Assembly: GCF_023534745.1 (NCBI RefSeq)
Contig: NZ_JAMHJQ010000005.1
Span: forward strand, 62,001 to 126,000
DNA from: Streptomyces sp. 35G-GA-8
GTDB lineage: Bacteria; Actinomycetota; Actinomycetes; Streptomycetales; Streptomycetaceae
DNA: 64,000 nucleotides
Direction of reading: 5' to 3'
The notes beneath the pieces are model-generated. The model was not told the origin of the DNA. It saw only the letters and a list, made by a program, of their open reading frames with translations, and did no database searches. The position numbers were made by a program, and so were the translations under genes. Positions 16,822 to 25,297 of the stretch are shown here, piece after piece. Each line of letters opens with the position of its first letter. Position 1 is the stretch's first letter.

Positions 16822-16980
16822 ATGAGCACCAACCTTCTGCTGGAAGACACCACCGACCTCGCCGACCTGGACCTCGACATCCAGATTTCGGAGACCGAAG
16901 GCGAGGGCCCCGCGTTCGCGTCCGGCGGCGCCACCTCTCCCAGCACATTCGGGTCGCCCTGCAACCTCTGTTGCTGGTAG
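16822..16980 (+). CDS. lanA: Class I lanthipeptide precursor peptide
   Basis: A 52-residue ribosomal precursor with an excellent GGGAGGAG ribosome site before ATG 16822. The acidic leader contains LADLDLDIQIS (residues 13-23), which matches the FNLD-type box bound by LanB proteins. The C-terminal region is rich in Ser/Thr and ends SPCNLCCW, with Cys47, Cys50 and Cys51 and potential dehydration sites Thr38, Ser39, Ser41, Thr42 and Ser45 (plus Ser34). Cleavage could follow Gly-Gly (residues 35-36), giving a 16-residue core, or follow GPA (29-31) as in microbisporicin-type leaders. Genes for LanB and LanC follow directly. The core matches none I can recall. Confidence 0.85.
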   Translation: MSTNLLLEDTTDLADLDLDIQISETEGEGPAFASGGATSPSTFGSPCNLCCW

Positions 16981-16994
16981 GCGCTCCCTCGCGT

Positions 16995-17030
16995 CCGCGT
17001 GGGGCGGGGTCCTCGCCCCGCCCCACGCGG
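16995..17030 (+). terminator. 15-bp hairpin between lanA and lanB
   Basis: CCGCGTGGGGCGGGG (16995-17009) pairs perfectly with CCCCGCCCCACGCGG (17016-17030) around a 6-base loop, starting 15 bases after the lanA stop. Such hairpins act as partial terminators or RNA stabilisers, giving far more precursor mRNA than enzyme mRNA. No T-tract follows, which fits leaky termination. Confidence 0.75.
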
Positions 17031-17088
17031 GTCGTGCCCGTTTCTCGGGATCGAGGGATCGAGGGGATCGAGGAGGGAGCCGGAACAC

Positions 17089-20000
17089 GTGCGGGATGAC
17101 CACTACACGCCGCAGGACTGCCTGTTCGTACGCATTACGTCAAGACCCCGCACCGGACCGGATGGTCCTCCCCTCGGCGACTCGGCCGGGCGGATACGCG
17201 AAGTCGCCGCCGACCCACTGCTGCGCGAGGCGTTGCATGTCGCCAGCGGGGCCCTCGCCGACTCGCTCGACCGGCTCGACGCGGGGGCCGATCTCGGGGC
17301 CAAGCGGCTGCGCCGTACCGCGCTCTCCCTCTCCCGGTACGCACTGCGAGCCGAGACCAGGCCGACGCCCTTCGGGCTCTTCGCCGGAGTCGCACCCGCC
17401 CGGGTCGCGGACACCACACGCGTGACACTGTCCGGCCCCGGCGAGAAGGCGGTACGGCCGGACGCCGCCTGGCTGACCCGGCGCGTCGACGCATGGCTCG
17501 AACTGCCGGAGGTTCGCCGGGGCGTCGACGTGGTGCTGAGCGACCTGTGCCGCACACGGGGCGAACGGCTCGTCGTACCGGGCAACGGGCGCGAGGCCTC
17601 CGTCCGCAACACGGCCCTGGTGGCCTGGGTGTGCGAGCGCACGACGCGGCCTGTCGGCTACACCATGCTCCTGGAGCAGGCGTCCGCCTCGTTCCCCCGG
17701 CTCACCCCCGGCCGGCTGGACGCCGCGCTGTCCCAACTCGTGCGGCACGGCTTCCTGTTGACCTCCATCACCCCGCAGGACCTGGACGAGGCGCTGTACG
17801 AACGCATCGCGGCGGCGGTCGCCCCCGTGCCAGGAGCGGCGGCGGAACTCGCTTTCCTACGCGCGGCGCTGGACGACTACGCCGCGACGAAGCCCGGCGA
17901 GGGCCGCGCGGCCTGGCGCGGGCTCATGCGGCTGACCGACCCCGAGGGCACCGCCGTCAGGCCGCCCGTCCACGTCGACCTGCGGATGGACGCCGACCTG
18001 CGGATCTCGCGGGCGGTGACCGACGAGGCCGCCCGCTACGCCTCCGCCATGTGGGAGATCTCCGGGGACTGGCAGACCCACACCCACATGCGTACCTACT
18101 GGGACCGATTCCTGGAGGCGTACGGCACGAGCGGGGTGGTTCCACTGGGCCAACTCGTCGACCGGCACCGGGGTATCGGCTTCCCGCCCGGCTACGGCGA
18201 GCGTGCCGACGGCGAGTCCACGGGGCACCGGGAACCGGAGCAGCTGCCCAAGGAACGCCGTCTGCTCACACACGACCTGGTGCAGGAGGCGCTGCTGAGC
18301 GGTGACGACGAGGTCCGGCTCACCCCCGGTCTCGTCGACCGGCTGGCCGCCGGCCGGACGGCCGACCCGGCCCCGCCCCCGCCGAGGTCGCTGGAGCTCT
18401 GCTTCCACCTGCTGGCGGAGAGCGAACAGGCCATCGACCGAGGTGACTTCAGGCTCCTGTCCCCGCCGTACCCGGGTTCCTGGGTCGCCGGGGCGACCGT
18501 AGGACGCTTCGCCGAACTCGTCGGGATGGAGGACGAACTGTCCTCGCTCCTGGCCGGTCTCGGCGACGCCGGTACGGTGCCGGCCCAGGTGGTGTACCGG
18601 CCACACACGGTGCGCGGGCTCAACATGGCCCAGGTCCCGCGCCTGCTGCCGCACCGGATACCGGTGGGCGTGTACGCCGACCGGAACGCGCCCGGCACCC
18701 TGGACTGGCGTCAACTCCTCGTCTCGCCCGGGCCTTTCGGACTGCGGCTGACACTGCCGGACGACGGGCGTGAGGTCCTGCCCGTCGTGCCGCATATGCT
18801 CGCTCTCGACCGGGAGGCGCCACCGGTCGCCCGGCTGCTGGTGGAACTCGTCTCGGGCAGAGCCAGGACATGGACGGGCTGGAACTGGTGCGGGCTGGAG
18901 GGACTGCCCTATCTCCCCCGTGTGACATACGGCCGCGTCACGATCTTCCCCCGGCGCTGGGTACCCGACCGGCACCTGCGGGACGCGGCGGAGGGCACAT
19001 CCGGATGGGAGGAGGCGGTCACGGCGTGGCGGGGGCGCTACCGCGTACCCGACGAGGTCAACCTCGCCAGGTGGGACCGTATGTACCGGGTGGATCTCAC
19101 CGATCCCTGGCGCCGGGAGGTGTTCCGCCAGGAAGTGCGCGGCGGCGGCTCTCTGGCGATCTTGGAGGATCTGACGGACGGCGGACGCGGACTGGGCTGG
19201 TCCGGCGGACACGGCGCCGAAGTCGTCATTCCGCTCGTCCGGTCCGGCGCGTCGGGTCGGCACCAGGAGAACGGGACCGCCCGCCGACCGCGCCGTCCGG
19301 TGCCCGCACCCCGGCCCACGGACCACACCGTTCAGCACCTGCCGGGTGAGGAGTGGCTCTACGCGAAGTTCTACGGGACTCAGGACACGCACGACGAGTT
19401 GCTGCACGCCGCTCTCCCCACGCTCGTGCGCGAGGTCGCGGACAACCTGCGCGGCTGGCACTACCTCCGCTACCGCGATCCCGAACCCCATATCCGCCTC
19501 CGCCTGCACGGCGAGGCCGAAGCCCTGCGGACCACGACCTTGCCCCGGCTCGCCGCGGTGAGCCGGGCCTGGCAGGAGACAGGGCTGATCAAGGGCATGG
19601 TCCTTGACACCTACCGGCCCGAAACCGACCGCTACGGCGGGCCCGAGGCACTCGCTCACGCGGAGCGGATGTTCTGCGTCGACAGCCAGTCGGCACTGGC
19701 CCAACTCGGCATGCGGGCGCGGGGCGCTCTGGCCCTGCCCGCCCCCGTGCTCGCGGCCGTCAACCACGCGCTGCTGCTGGAATCACTCGGCGACTGGGAC
19801 TGGTCGGACTGGATCAGCCGCGCTCTGCCCAAGGGGCCCGCCCACGCGGCCTACCGGAAGTACCGGGAGCAGGCCATGTCGTTGATCGTGCCCGGACGTA
19901 CCGCCCAGAGCGCGGCGCCCGTTCTGGGCGCCCCCGTCGCGGCCCTGTGGAGCACCACGCCGGAGACCGGGAAGTACGGTGCGCTGCTGCTGTCCGACGG

Positions 20001-20226
20001 GGGACGGGCGCCCGGTACCGAACAGCATGCCGAAGCCGTGATGGCGCTGCTGCACATGCAGCACAACCGCCTCCTCGGCATCGACAGAACCGGCGAGGAC
20101 ACCGGCTACGCCGTGCTGCGCGGCGTAGCCCGCGACCATCAGGGGCGCCTGGCCCACGCCCGGCATGAGGAGAAGGACAGGGACAGGGACAGGGACAGAG
20201 ACAGAGACAGAGAGGTGACCGGGTGA
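17089..20226 (+). CDS. lanB: Class I lanthipeptide dehydratase LanB
   Basis: A 1045-residue full-length LanB. It dehydrates Ser/Thr of LanA by glutamyl-tRNA-dependent glutamylation followed by elimination. The N-terminal glutamylation domain (to about residue 700) includes LSRYALRAETRPTPFGLFAG and a later PRVTYGRVTIFPRRW. The C-terminal SpaB_C elimination domain (about 750-1040) starts EEWLYAKFYGTQDTHDELL and includes WHYLRYRDPEPHIRLRLHG. Both domains are on one chain, unlike the split thiopeptide dehydratases. GTG at 17089 is chosen for the GAGGAGGG site upstream. The C-terminus ends in an Asp-Arg repeat encoded by a hexanucleotide tract. It overlaps lanC by 4 bases. Confidence 0.93.
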   Translation: MRDDHYTPQDCLFVRITSRPRTGPDGPPLGDSAGRIREVAADPLLREALHVASGALADSLDRLDAGADLGAKRLRRTALSLSRYALRAETRPTPFGLFAGVAPARVADTTRVTLSGPGEKAVRPDAAWLTRRVDAWLELPEVRRGVDVVLSDLCRTRGERLVVPGNGREASVRNTALVAWVCERTTRPVGYTMLLEQASASFPRLTPGRLDAALSQLVRHGFLLTSITPQDLDEALYERIAAAVAPVPGAAAELAFLRAALDDYAATKPGEGRAAWRGLMRLTDPEGTAVRPPVHVDLRMDADLRISRAVTDEAARYASAMWEISGDWQTHTHMRTYWDRFLEAYGTSGVVPLGQLVDRHRGIGFPPGYGERADGESTGHREPEQLPKERRLLTHDLVQEALLSGDDEVRLTPGLVDRLAAGRTADPAPPPPRSLELCFHLLAESEQAIDRGDFRLLSPPYPGSWVAGATVGRFAELVGMEDELSSLLAGLGDAGTVPAQVVYRPHTVRGLNMAQVPRLLPHRIPVGVYADRNAPGTLDWRQLLVSPGPFGLRLTLPDDGREVLPVVPHMLALDREAPPVARLLVELVSGRARTWTGWNWCGLEGLPYLPRVTYGRVTIFPRRWVPDRHLRDAAEGTSGWEEAVTAWRGRYRVPDEVNLARWDRMYRVDLTDPWRREVFRQEVRGGGSLAILEDLTDGGRGLGWSGGHGAEVVIPLVRSGASGRHQENGTARRPRRPVPAPRPTDHTVQHLPGEEWLYAKFYGTQDTHDELLHAALPTLVREVADNLRGWHYLRYRDPEPHIRLRLHGEAEALRTTTLPRLAAVSRAWQETGLIKGMVLDTYRPETDRYGGPEALAHAERMFCVDSQSALAQLGMRARGALALPAPVLAAVNHALLLESLGDWDWSDWISRALPKGPAHAAYRKYREQAMSLIVPGRTAQSAAPVLGAPVAALWSTTPETGKYGALLLSDGGRAPGTEQHAEAVMALLHMQHNRLLGIDRTGEDTGYAVLRGVARDHQGRLAHARHEEKDRDRDRDRDRDREVTG
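20175..20210 (+). repeat. Hexanucleotide repeat at the 3' end of lanB
   Basis: Six tandem copies of RGACAG (four GGACAG, then two AGACAG) encode an alternating Asp-Arg tail on LanB. They lie 13 bases before the lanC start codon. A unit of 6 keeps the frame when copies are gained or lost. The purine-rich tract may also supply ribosome binding for lanC. Confidence 0.8.
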
Positions 20227-21536
20227 CCGCCCCTCGTTACGCGGACGAGGCCCGGGACGTCGCCGCGCGGGTCTTCGACCGGCTCGCCGACCCGGAGGCC
20301 ACCGCGGCCGACACCGCTGTTCCGGGCGACTCCTCGCACATCAGGCTGGGCGAACCCCTCTGGCAGGACCTGGCCCTCTCCAGCGGCTATCCGGGAGTGT
20401 CCCTGGCGTTCACCGGCCGCGGCACCCCCGGCCCCGCCGACGCCGCGCGAGCGCACGCGTACCTCGTCCGGGCGATGCGGGCCACGGCCGCCACCGCCCA
20501 CGCCCCGGGCGGCATCTACAACGGCCCGGGCGCCGTCGCCTTCGCCGTACTCGTCGCCCACCGCGCCACCGGCGGCTACCGCTCCGCTCTCGGCCGGCTC
20601 GACGAGCATCAGCGCCGCCTGGTCCGCCGAGCGCTGCCCGAAGTCCGTGACGCCCCGATGCCGACCAACGGCGAGTTCGAGGTGGTCCGCGGCATGAGCG
20701 GCGTCGGCCGCTATCTCCTTGCACGCCGTGAGCAGTGCGAGGAGGAGCTGCGGCTCGTCCTCACCTATCTGACACGGATGGCGTATGGCGAGATCCGCCA
20801 CCGGGGCCAGCGGGTCCCCCGCTGGTGGACGTGGGCAGCGCCCAAGCTGGGGCAGGAGGTCGAGATGCCCGACGGGCACCTGAACCTCGGGCTCTCGCAC
20901 GGCGTGGCGGGGCCGCTCGCCCTGCTCTCGCTGGCCTGGCGCCAAGGTGTGGTCGTCGACGGGCAGCGCGAGGCCATCGAGCGCCTGGTCGATCTGCTCA
21001 AGCGCTGGACGTACGAAAGCGAGGGCGGGCCGCTGTGGCCTCCGCACCTGACCCTCGAAAGCTGGGCGGCCGGGCCGGGCATCCCGTCGCCGCGCCAGCG
21101 CCCCTCCTGGTGTTACGGCGCCCCGGGGATCTCCCGCTCGCTCCAGCTCGCGGGGCTCGCACTCGACCGGGCCGAGTGGCGCGGACTGGCGCACCGTTCC
21201 CTGCTGCCGTTCCTGACCACCGATCCGGACTGTTGGAGCATCGACAATCCCCACGTGTGTCACGGGTGGGGCGGGATGATGCACCTGCTCGCCGTGCTGA
21301 ACGAGTCCATCGGCGACAAGCGTCTGACCGACCTCGTCGACGACATGGCGGCCCGTACTCTCGCCCACTTCCGCCCCGAGTACCGGTTCGGGTTCCGAGC
21401 CCCCCTCACCGGCGCCCCGCAGGGCACCGACGTCCCCGCGTTCCTGGAAGGCGCCACCGGCACCGCCCTCGCGCTCGACGCGTACGCGGAGGGCCGCACC
21501 ACGACCGACTGGGACATGGCCCTGCTGCTCGCCTAG
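20223..21536 (+). CDS. lanC: Lanthipeptide cyclase LanC
   Basis: A 437-residue zinc-dependent cyclase that adds Cys thiols to dehydrated residues to form lanthionine rings. The (alpha/alpha) barrel landmarks are present: LGLSHGVAGPLALLSLA (GHG-type motif), SWCYGAPGISRSL (first zinc Cys) and NPHVCHGWGGMMHLL (zinc Cys-His pair), ending FLEGATGTALALDAYA. GTG at 20223 overlaps the lanB stop (GTGA), so translation is coupled. No lanT, lanP or tailoring gene follows on this strand; the next gene is convergent. Confidence 0.95.
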   Translation: MTAPRYADEARDVAARVFDRLADPEATAADTAVPGDSSHIRLGEPLWQDLALSSGYPGVSLAFTGRGTPGPADAARAHAYLVRAMRATAATAHAPGGIYNGPGAVAFAVLVAHRATGGYRSALGRLDEHQRRLVRRALPEVRDAPMPTNGEFEVVRGMSGVGRYLLARREQCEEELRLVLTYLTRMAYGEIRHRGQRVPRWWTWAAPKLGQEVEMPDGHLNLGLSHGVAGPLALLSLAWRQGVVVDGQREAIERLVDLLKRWTYESEGGPLWPPHLTLESWAAGPGIPSPRQRPSWCYGAPGISRSLQLAGLALDRAEWRGLAHRSLLPFLTTDPDCWSIDNPHVCHGWGGMMHLLAVLNESIGDKRLTDLVDDMAARTLAHFRPEYRFGFRAPLTGAPQGTDVPAFLEGATGTALALDAYAEGRTTTDWDMALLLA

Positions 21537-21587
21537 GATGTCCGGTCCGCACAGTGTGTATGTGGCCCTGGTCAGTGATCCGGGGTG

Positions 21588-22328
21588 TCATTTCGCGTCG
21601 TGGAGGACGAGACCGAGGGTGTGCCGTCGGCCGGAGCGGACGGTGCTCACGCCGTGCCGCATGGGGCCGGCGGACCAGCCGCGCCGGGAGGCGACGGGCC
21701 GGTCGCGGGTGGTGAAGATCAGCCCGTGGCCCTGGGGCAGGGTCGTGGAGGATCCACGGGACTGGGCTCGCGGGCGCTGCTCGGTCATGATGAACTCGCC
21801 GCCGCTGTAGTCGACTCCGGGCACGTCGAGGCCGATGACGACCTGGAGGGGGAAGACGGCCTCGCCGAACACATCTCGGTGCAGGGCGTTCCAGTCCCCG
21901 GCGCCGTACCGCAGGAGGATCTGCGCGGACTTGGTCTGGCCGGCCTGATGACAGTGCCCCAGCCACTCCTCCAGGGTGTCGGGCCACGGCGACGGCCGGC
22001 CGAGCTTGGCCGCCCAGTCGCGAGCGATGGGCAGCAGGCGGGGATAGAACGCCTCGCGCAACTCCCCTACAGGGAAGGGAAGTTCATGGGTGAAGTAGCG
22101 GTACTGGCCGGAGCCGAAGCGATGGCGGGCCATGTCGACGGTGGTACGGAACCGCTCGGCCTCATCGTACAGAGCGACGATCGCGGCGCACTCGTCAGAG
22201 GTGAGCAGCCGGCCGGTCAGTGCGCTGCCGTACGCGTTGACCTCATCCGTAAGTGCTTCCCAGTCCGCCGCGTCGACGCGCGTGGCGAGCGTGGGCTCAA
22301 GGTGGGTAGTGGTCGTGGTGCCGGTCAT
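21588..22328 (-). CDS. 2-Oxoglutarate/Fe(II)-dependent oxygenase
   Basis: A 246-residue double-stranded beta-helix oxygenase. The iron ligands appear as HRDVFGE (His and Asp) and the distal His in MRHGVSTVRSG, followed by RRHTLGLVLHDA, whose Arg would bind 2-oxoglutarate. YSGGEFIMTEQRPRAQS lies between. The family occurs widely in Streptomyces as an uncharacterised hydroxylase. ATG at 22328 has GGAGGA upstream. It is convergent with lanC, 51 bases apart; it could hydroxylate the lanthipeptide, but it is not in that operon, so this is only a possibility. Confidence 0.82.
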   Translation of the reverse strand: MTGTTTTTHLEPTLATRVDAADWEALTDEVNAYGSALTGRLLTSDECAAIVALYDEAERFRTTVDMARHRFGSGQYRYFTHELPFPVGELREAFYPRLLPIARDWAAKLGRPSPWPDTLEEWLGHCHQAGQTKSAQILLRYGAGDWNALHRDVFGEAVFPLQVVIGLDVPGVDYSGGEFIMTEQRPRAQSRGSSTTLPQGHGLIFTTRDRPVASRRGWSAGPMRHGVSTVRSGRRHTLGLVLHDAK

Positions 22329-22567
22329 GAGTGGGTGTCCTCCCTGGGGCGGTGGACGTCGGGGGCCGTCGCGCGGGCGCGGGAATTCGTCGCGCTGAGC
22401 TCTTTTCTCACGGTCCATGCTGTGCGCGGGCGGCATCATCCGCTGGCGGTATTCGGACATCACACTGCGGGGGCGACGGCGGGGGCCCGGGTCCGGTCCG
22501 GCTCGTTCCCCCGGGTGGTGCGCCGCGTCCCGGCGGGCGACGGACTGCGCCTAGGCTGACCGCGTAG

Positions 22568-22603
22568 GCATCTCCGCTTCTCTCCGCATCTCCGCATCTC
22601 CGC
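22568..22603. repeat. GCATCTCC short tandem repeat upstream of the deaminase
   Basis: Copies of GCATCTCC, one of them degenerate (CTTCTCTCC), occupy 22568-22603, ending about 19 bases before the deaminase start. They could influence promoter or leader function; no dyad is seen. The rest of the 22329-22621 gap shows no gene. Confidence 0.5.
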
Positions 22604-22621
22604 TGACAGGACGGGTACGGC

Positions 22622-23122
22622 ATGGTGAACAACAATGACCTACGGCATCTGCGGCGCTGTGTCGAGCTGGCAGCCGAGGCGCTGGCGGCCGGCGACGAGC
22701 CCTTCGGCTCGGTCCTTGTCGCGGCGGACGGCAGGGTGCTGGCCGAGGACCACAACAGGGTGGCTTCCGGCGACGGCACCCGTCATCCGGAGTTCGAACT
22801 GGCACGCTGGTCGGCGACTCATCTGACACCGCGGGAACGGGCGGCGGCGACCGTCTACACGTCGGGCGAGCATTGCCCCATGTGCGCCGCGGCGCACGGC
22901 TGGGTGGGACTGGGCCGGATCGTCTACGTGGTCTCCTCGGAGCAACTAGTCTCCTGGCTGGCCGACTTGGGCGTACCGGCACCTCCGGTGCGCGCCCTGT
23001 CGATCAACGAGATCGTCCCCGAGGTGACCGTCGAAGGACCGGTGCCGGAGCTGTCCGCGCAGGTGCGTGAGCTGCACACCAGGTTCCACCGCTCCAAGGA
23101 CGCGACGGACACGGAGCGCTGA
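22622..23122 (+). CDS. Nucleoside (cytidine/guanine-type) deaminase
   Basis: A 166-residue zinc hydrolase of the CDA fold. Zinc ligands and the catalytic Glu are seen in HPEFELARW (His and Glu) and SGEHCPMCAAAHGW (two Cys, PCxxC-type with His in place of the leading Pro). The N-terminus (CVELAAEALAAGDEPFGSVLV) is typical of the guanine deaminase / TadA-like group. The substrate cannot be fixed from sequence. ATG at 22622 follows AGGACGG. It is convergent with the next hydrolase gene, only 5 bases apart. Confidence 0.88.
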   Translation: MVNNNDLRHLRRCVELAAEALAAGDEPFGSVLVAADGRVLAEDHNRVASGDGTRHPEFELARWSATHLTPRERAAATVYTSGEHCPMCAAAHGWVGLGRIVYVVSSEQLVSWLADLGVPAPPVRALSINEIVPEVTVEGPVPELSAQVRELHTRFHRSKDATDTER

Positions 23123-23127
23123 CACCG

Positions 23128-24078
23128 CTACGCGTCGATGGCGCCGTGGTTCGCGGCCAGGCCGAGGGAGTCGACGTCCTCCATGAAGCTCAGCATCCGG
23201 TCATTGACCAGGTCGGGGTGGTCGATCTGCGGTCCGTGGCCGGTCGCGTCGACGATCTCGGCGCGGGCTCCGGGGATCAGGCGCGGCACCCGCTCCAGTT
23301 GCCGCCGCGGGTGCACGAGCAGGCTGCGCCGGCCCATGACCAGGTAGAACGGTGTGCGGATCGAGCGCAGTTCGTCCTCCGACAGCGGTAGGGGGGCAGG
23401 GCGGCGCATCCGGAAGGCTCGGACGCCCGCCCGTATCCACGCGCGCAGTTCGGGGACGATGAGTACCGGCTGTTCCAGCCAGGAGGCCAACCGCGGGCGC
23501 AGCGCCTTGGGGGCGAAGGTGGCGAAGAAGCTGGCGAAGATCCAGACGAAGAAGCGCGGCCCGACCTTCTCCAGGCCGCCGGGGTCGAGGGCGGTGACCG
23601 AGGCGAGCCGGCCGGGGCGGAGGTGCGCCTGGTTGATGACCAGCCAGCCGCCGTAGGAGTTGCCGACCAGGTGCACCCGGTCCAGGCCCAGCGCGTCGAG
23701 GGCCTCGTCGAGCCACTGGGCGGCGCGCTCGGGCTGCCACATGGGCTCGCGCTGGATGCTGCGGCCGGGGTCGCCGGGGGTGTCGAGCGCGTAGACGGGG
23801 CGCTCGGCGCTGAGCGCCGGGGTGTTGGGGTACCACTGCGCGGAGCAGCCGCCGGAGCCGTGGATCAGGACCACCGGTGTACGCGACTCGGCGGCGGGGT
23901 CCGTGGGGCCGTACCGGTAGGCGTGCGTGGTGCCGAAGCTCGTCTCCACGTCCGTCTCCCAGCGGACGGGCGCGCCCATCGCGTAGAGCGCGTCGCAGGT
24001 GGCGAAGTACCGGTCGCGCAGGGTGTCGTTGACGTAGCGGCCGATGTCGCGGCGTTCACGGGTCGTGTTGTCGGGCAC
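23128..24078 (-). CDS. Alpha/beta hydrolase
   Basis: A 316-residue alpha/beta-hydrolase. It has the oxyanion loop VVLIHGSGGCSAQW, the nucleophile elbow HLVGNSYGGWLVI (GNSYGG), the acid region VMGRRSLLVHP and the C-terminal His in DATGHGPQIDHPD. The sequence resembles 2-hydroxymuconate-semialdehyde-hydrolase-like or epoxide-hydrolase-like proteins, but the substrate is unknown. GTG at 24078 has GGAGGT 5 bases upstream. Its promoter carries a long imperfect inverted repeat, so it is probably controlled by a dimeric repressor not encoded next to it. Confidence 0.87.
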   Translation of the reverse strand: MPDNTTRERRDIGRYVNDTLRDRYFATCDALYAMGAPVRWETDVETSFGTTHAYRYGPTDPAAESRTPVVLIHGSGGCSAQWYPNTPALSAERPVYALDTPGDPGRSIQREPMWQPERAAQWLDEALDALGLDRVHLVGNSYGGWLVINQAHLRPGRLASVTALDPGGLEKVGPRFFVWIFASFFATFAPKALRPRLASWLEQPVLIVPELRAWIRAGVRAFRMRRPAPLPLSEDELRSIRTPFYLVMGRRSLLVHPRRQLERVPRLIPGARAEIVDATGHGPQIDHPDLVNDRMLSFMEDVDSLGLAANHGAIDA

Positions 24079-24103
24079 GTGGCACCTCCGGCGAGATCCA
24101 TTC

Positions 24104-24149
24104 TTCGTGATACGACCGTACCATGAAGCTGATACGGCGGTACCACGAA
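24104..24149. promoter_or_regulatory. 19-bp inverted repeat in hydrolase promoter
   Basis: The arms 24104-24122 and 24131-24149 (outer TTCGTG and CACGAA) match at 15 of 19 positions and are separated by 8 bp. The site is 26-71 bases upstream of the minus-strand hydrolase start. Its size and symmetry suit a TetR- or GntR-type operator; no cognate regulator gene is adjacent. Confidence 0.55.
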
Positions 24150-24316
24150 AAGGGTGCGGGCTCATCACCGACGGGGCGGGGAAACGAGAACGTGCCGAAG
24201 CGCGTGGATCACGAGGACGGCGCACCCGGATCGCCGAAGCGCTCGTCGGGCCGGAATGCGGCGGACCGGCCCGCGTTTCTCCGGCCGGTCCCCGCGGCTC
24301 TTCCACAACCGATGGC

Positions 24317-25024
24317 CTACCAGGGCACGGGCGTGCCGTCCCAGTTGACGAACGTTCCCGTGGGGCCGTCGTCGCCGATGAGCGCCAGACGGACCGCCGC
24401 CGCGGCGGCCTCGGCGGGGTCTCCGGCGTCAGCGGCGGTGGTGGCGTTCAGACCGGTCCGGCGCAGCCCTGGAGCCAACGCGTTGACCTTGATGCCGTCC
24501 TCGGCCAGGCTCTGGGCGTAGAGCACGGTCAGCGCGTTCAGTGCCGCCTTCGAGGACCGGTAGGAGGCGAAAACGCCGCGATATCCGGCCATCCGCTCCG
24601 CCGCCCAGGCCAGGGACGCCGTGCCGCTGGAGATGTTCACGATCCGGGGGTGGGCCGAGCGGCGCAGCACCGGCAGCAGCGCGTTCGTGACCGCGACCGG
24701 GCCGAACACATTGGTCTCGTAGATGCGGCGGAAGGCGTCCACGCCCTCGTCCTGGGCCGGCAGGGCGTCGTCGGAGACCCCGGCATTGTTGACCAGCACG
24801 TCCAGGGCGTCGATCCGCTCCGCGGCGGCCGCGATACTCGCCGCGTCGGTGACGTCCAGCCGCAGCGGCCGCGCATCACCACCGATCTCGGCGGCGGCGT
24901 CGGCGGCGCGTTCCACGCTGCGCGAGGCGAGGTGGACCGTCAGGCCGCGGTGGACGAACTCCCGCGCGATCGCCTTGCCGATGCCCTTGTTCGCGCCGGT
25001 CACGAGCGCGATCGAGATATCCAT
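24317..25024 (-). CDS. Short-chain dehydrogenase/reductase
   Basis: A 235-residue classical SDR. It has the cofactor motif TGANKGIG (residues 9-16), LDVTD, NNAG, catalytic Ser in IVNISSGTASL and the YxxxK pair in SYRSSKAALN. SRSVER after the second strand suggests NADPH preference. ATG at 25024 fits the usual SDR N-terminus (DISIALVTGA). It is most like carbonyl-reductase-type SDRs; the substrate is unknown. The neighbours on both sides are separately transcribed. Confidence 0.9.
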   Translation of the reverse strand: MDISIALVTGANKGIGKAIAREFVHRGLTVHLASRSVERAADAAAEIGGDARPLRLDVTDAASIAAAAERIDALDVLVNNAGVSDDALPAQDEGVDAFRRIYETNVFGPVAVTNALLPVLRRSAHPRIVNISSGTASLAWAAERMAGYRGVFASYRSSKAALNALTVLYAQSLAEDGIKVNALAPGLRRTGLNATTAADAGDPAEAAAAAVRLALIGDDGPTGTFVNWDGTPVPW

Positions 25025-25297
25025 ACCGGCCACCGTTCCACGGCCCCCAGTCCTCATCCAGGGTCTAGCTATACCAGGCGGCACGGCGCCGGGCCCGCGA
25101 CGTAGGCCCGTTGGGTGACCGGTGCGGGGCGGCTCGTGGGAGCCGTCGCGGTCGGCGCGAGAAACCCGCGTTTCATGACATGTGATCAAGCTGAGCCACC
25201 CAGCCACCCGATGAATTGCGTGTCATGTTCATTGACAGGCCCATGCATCTCCGCCACGCTCCGATTCATCCGATGACTTGAGGAGGGGTGGATCCGC

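Noticed and set aside
20175-20210. CRISPR or other array
   Set aside because: The repeat is a coding hexanucleotide microsatellite without spacers. No CRISPR-like repeat-spacer structure was seen anywhere in the window.
16822-21536. Thiopeptide or linear azol(in)e peptide locus
   Set aside because: The dehydratase is a single full-length LanB with both domains and a true LanC follows. There is no YcaO cyclodehydratase, azoline dehydrogenase or split dehydratase, and the core lacks the Ser/Cys-dense thiopeptide pattern.
24317-25024. Replacement for the missing PTM alcohol dehydrogenase
   Set aside because: It is a classical SDR, 6.7 kb from the cluster on the other strand with unrelated neighbours. 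PTM cyclisation uses a zinc MDR-type alcohol dehydrogenase.
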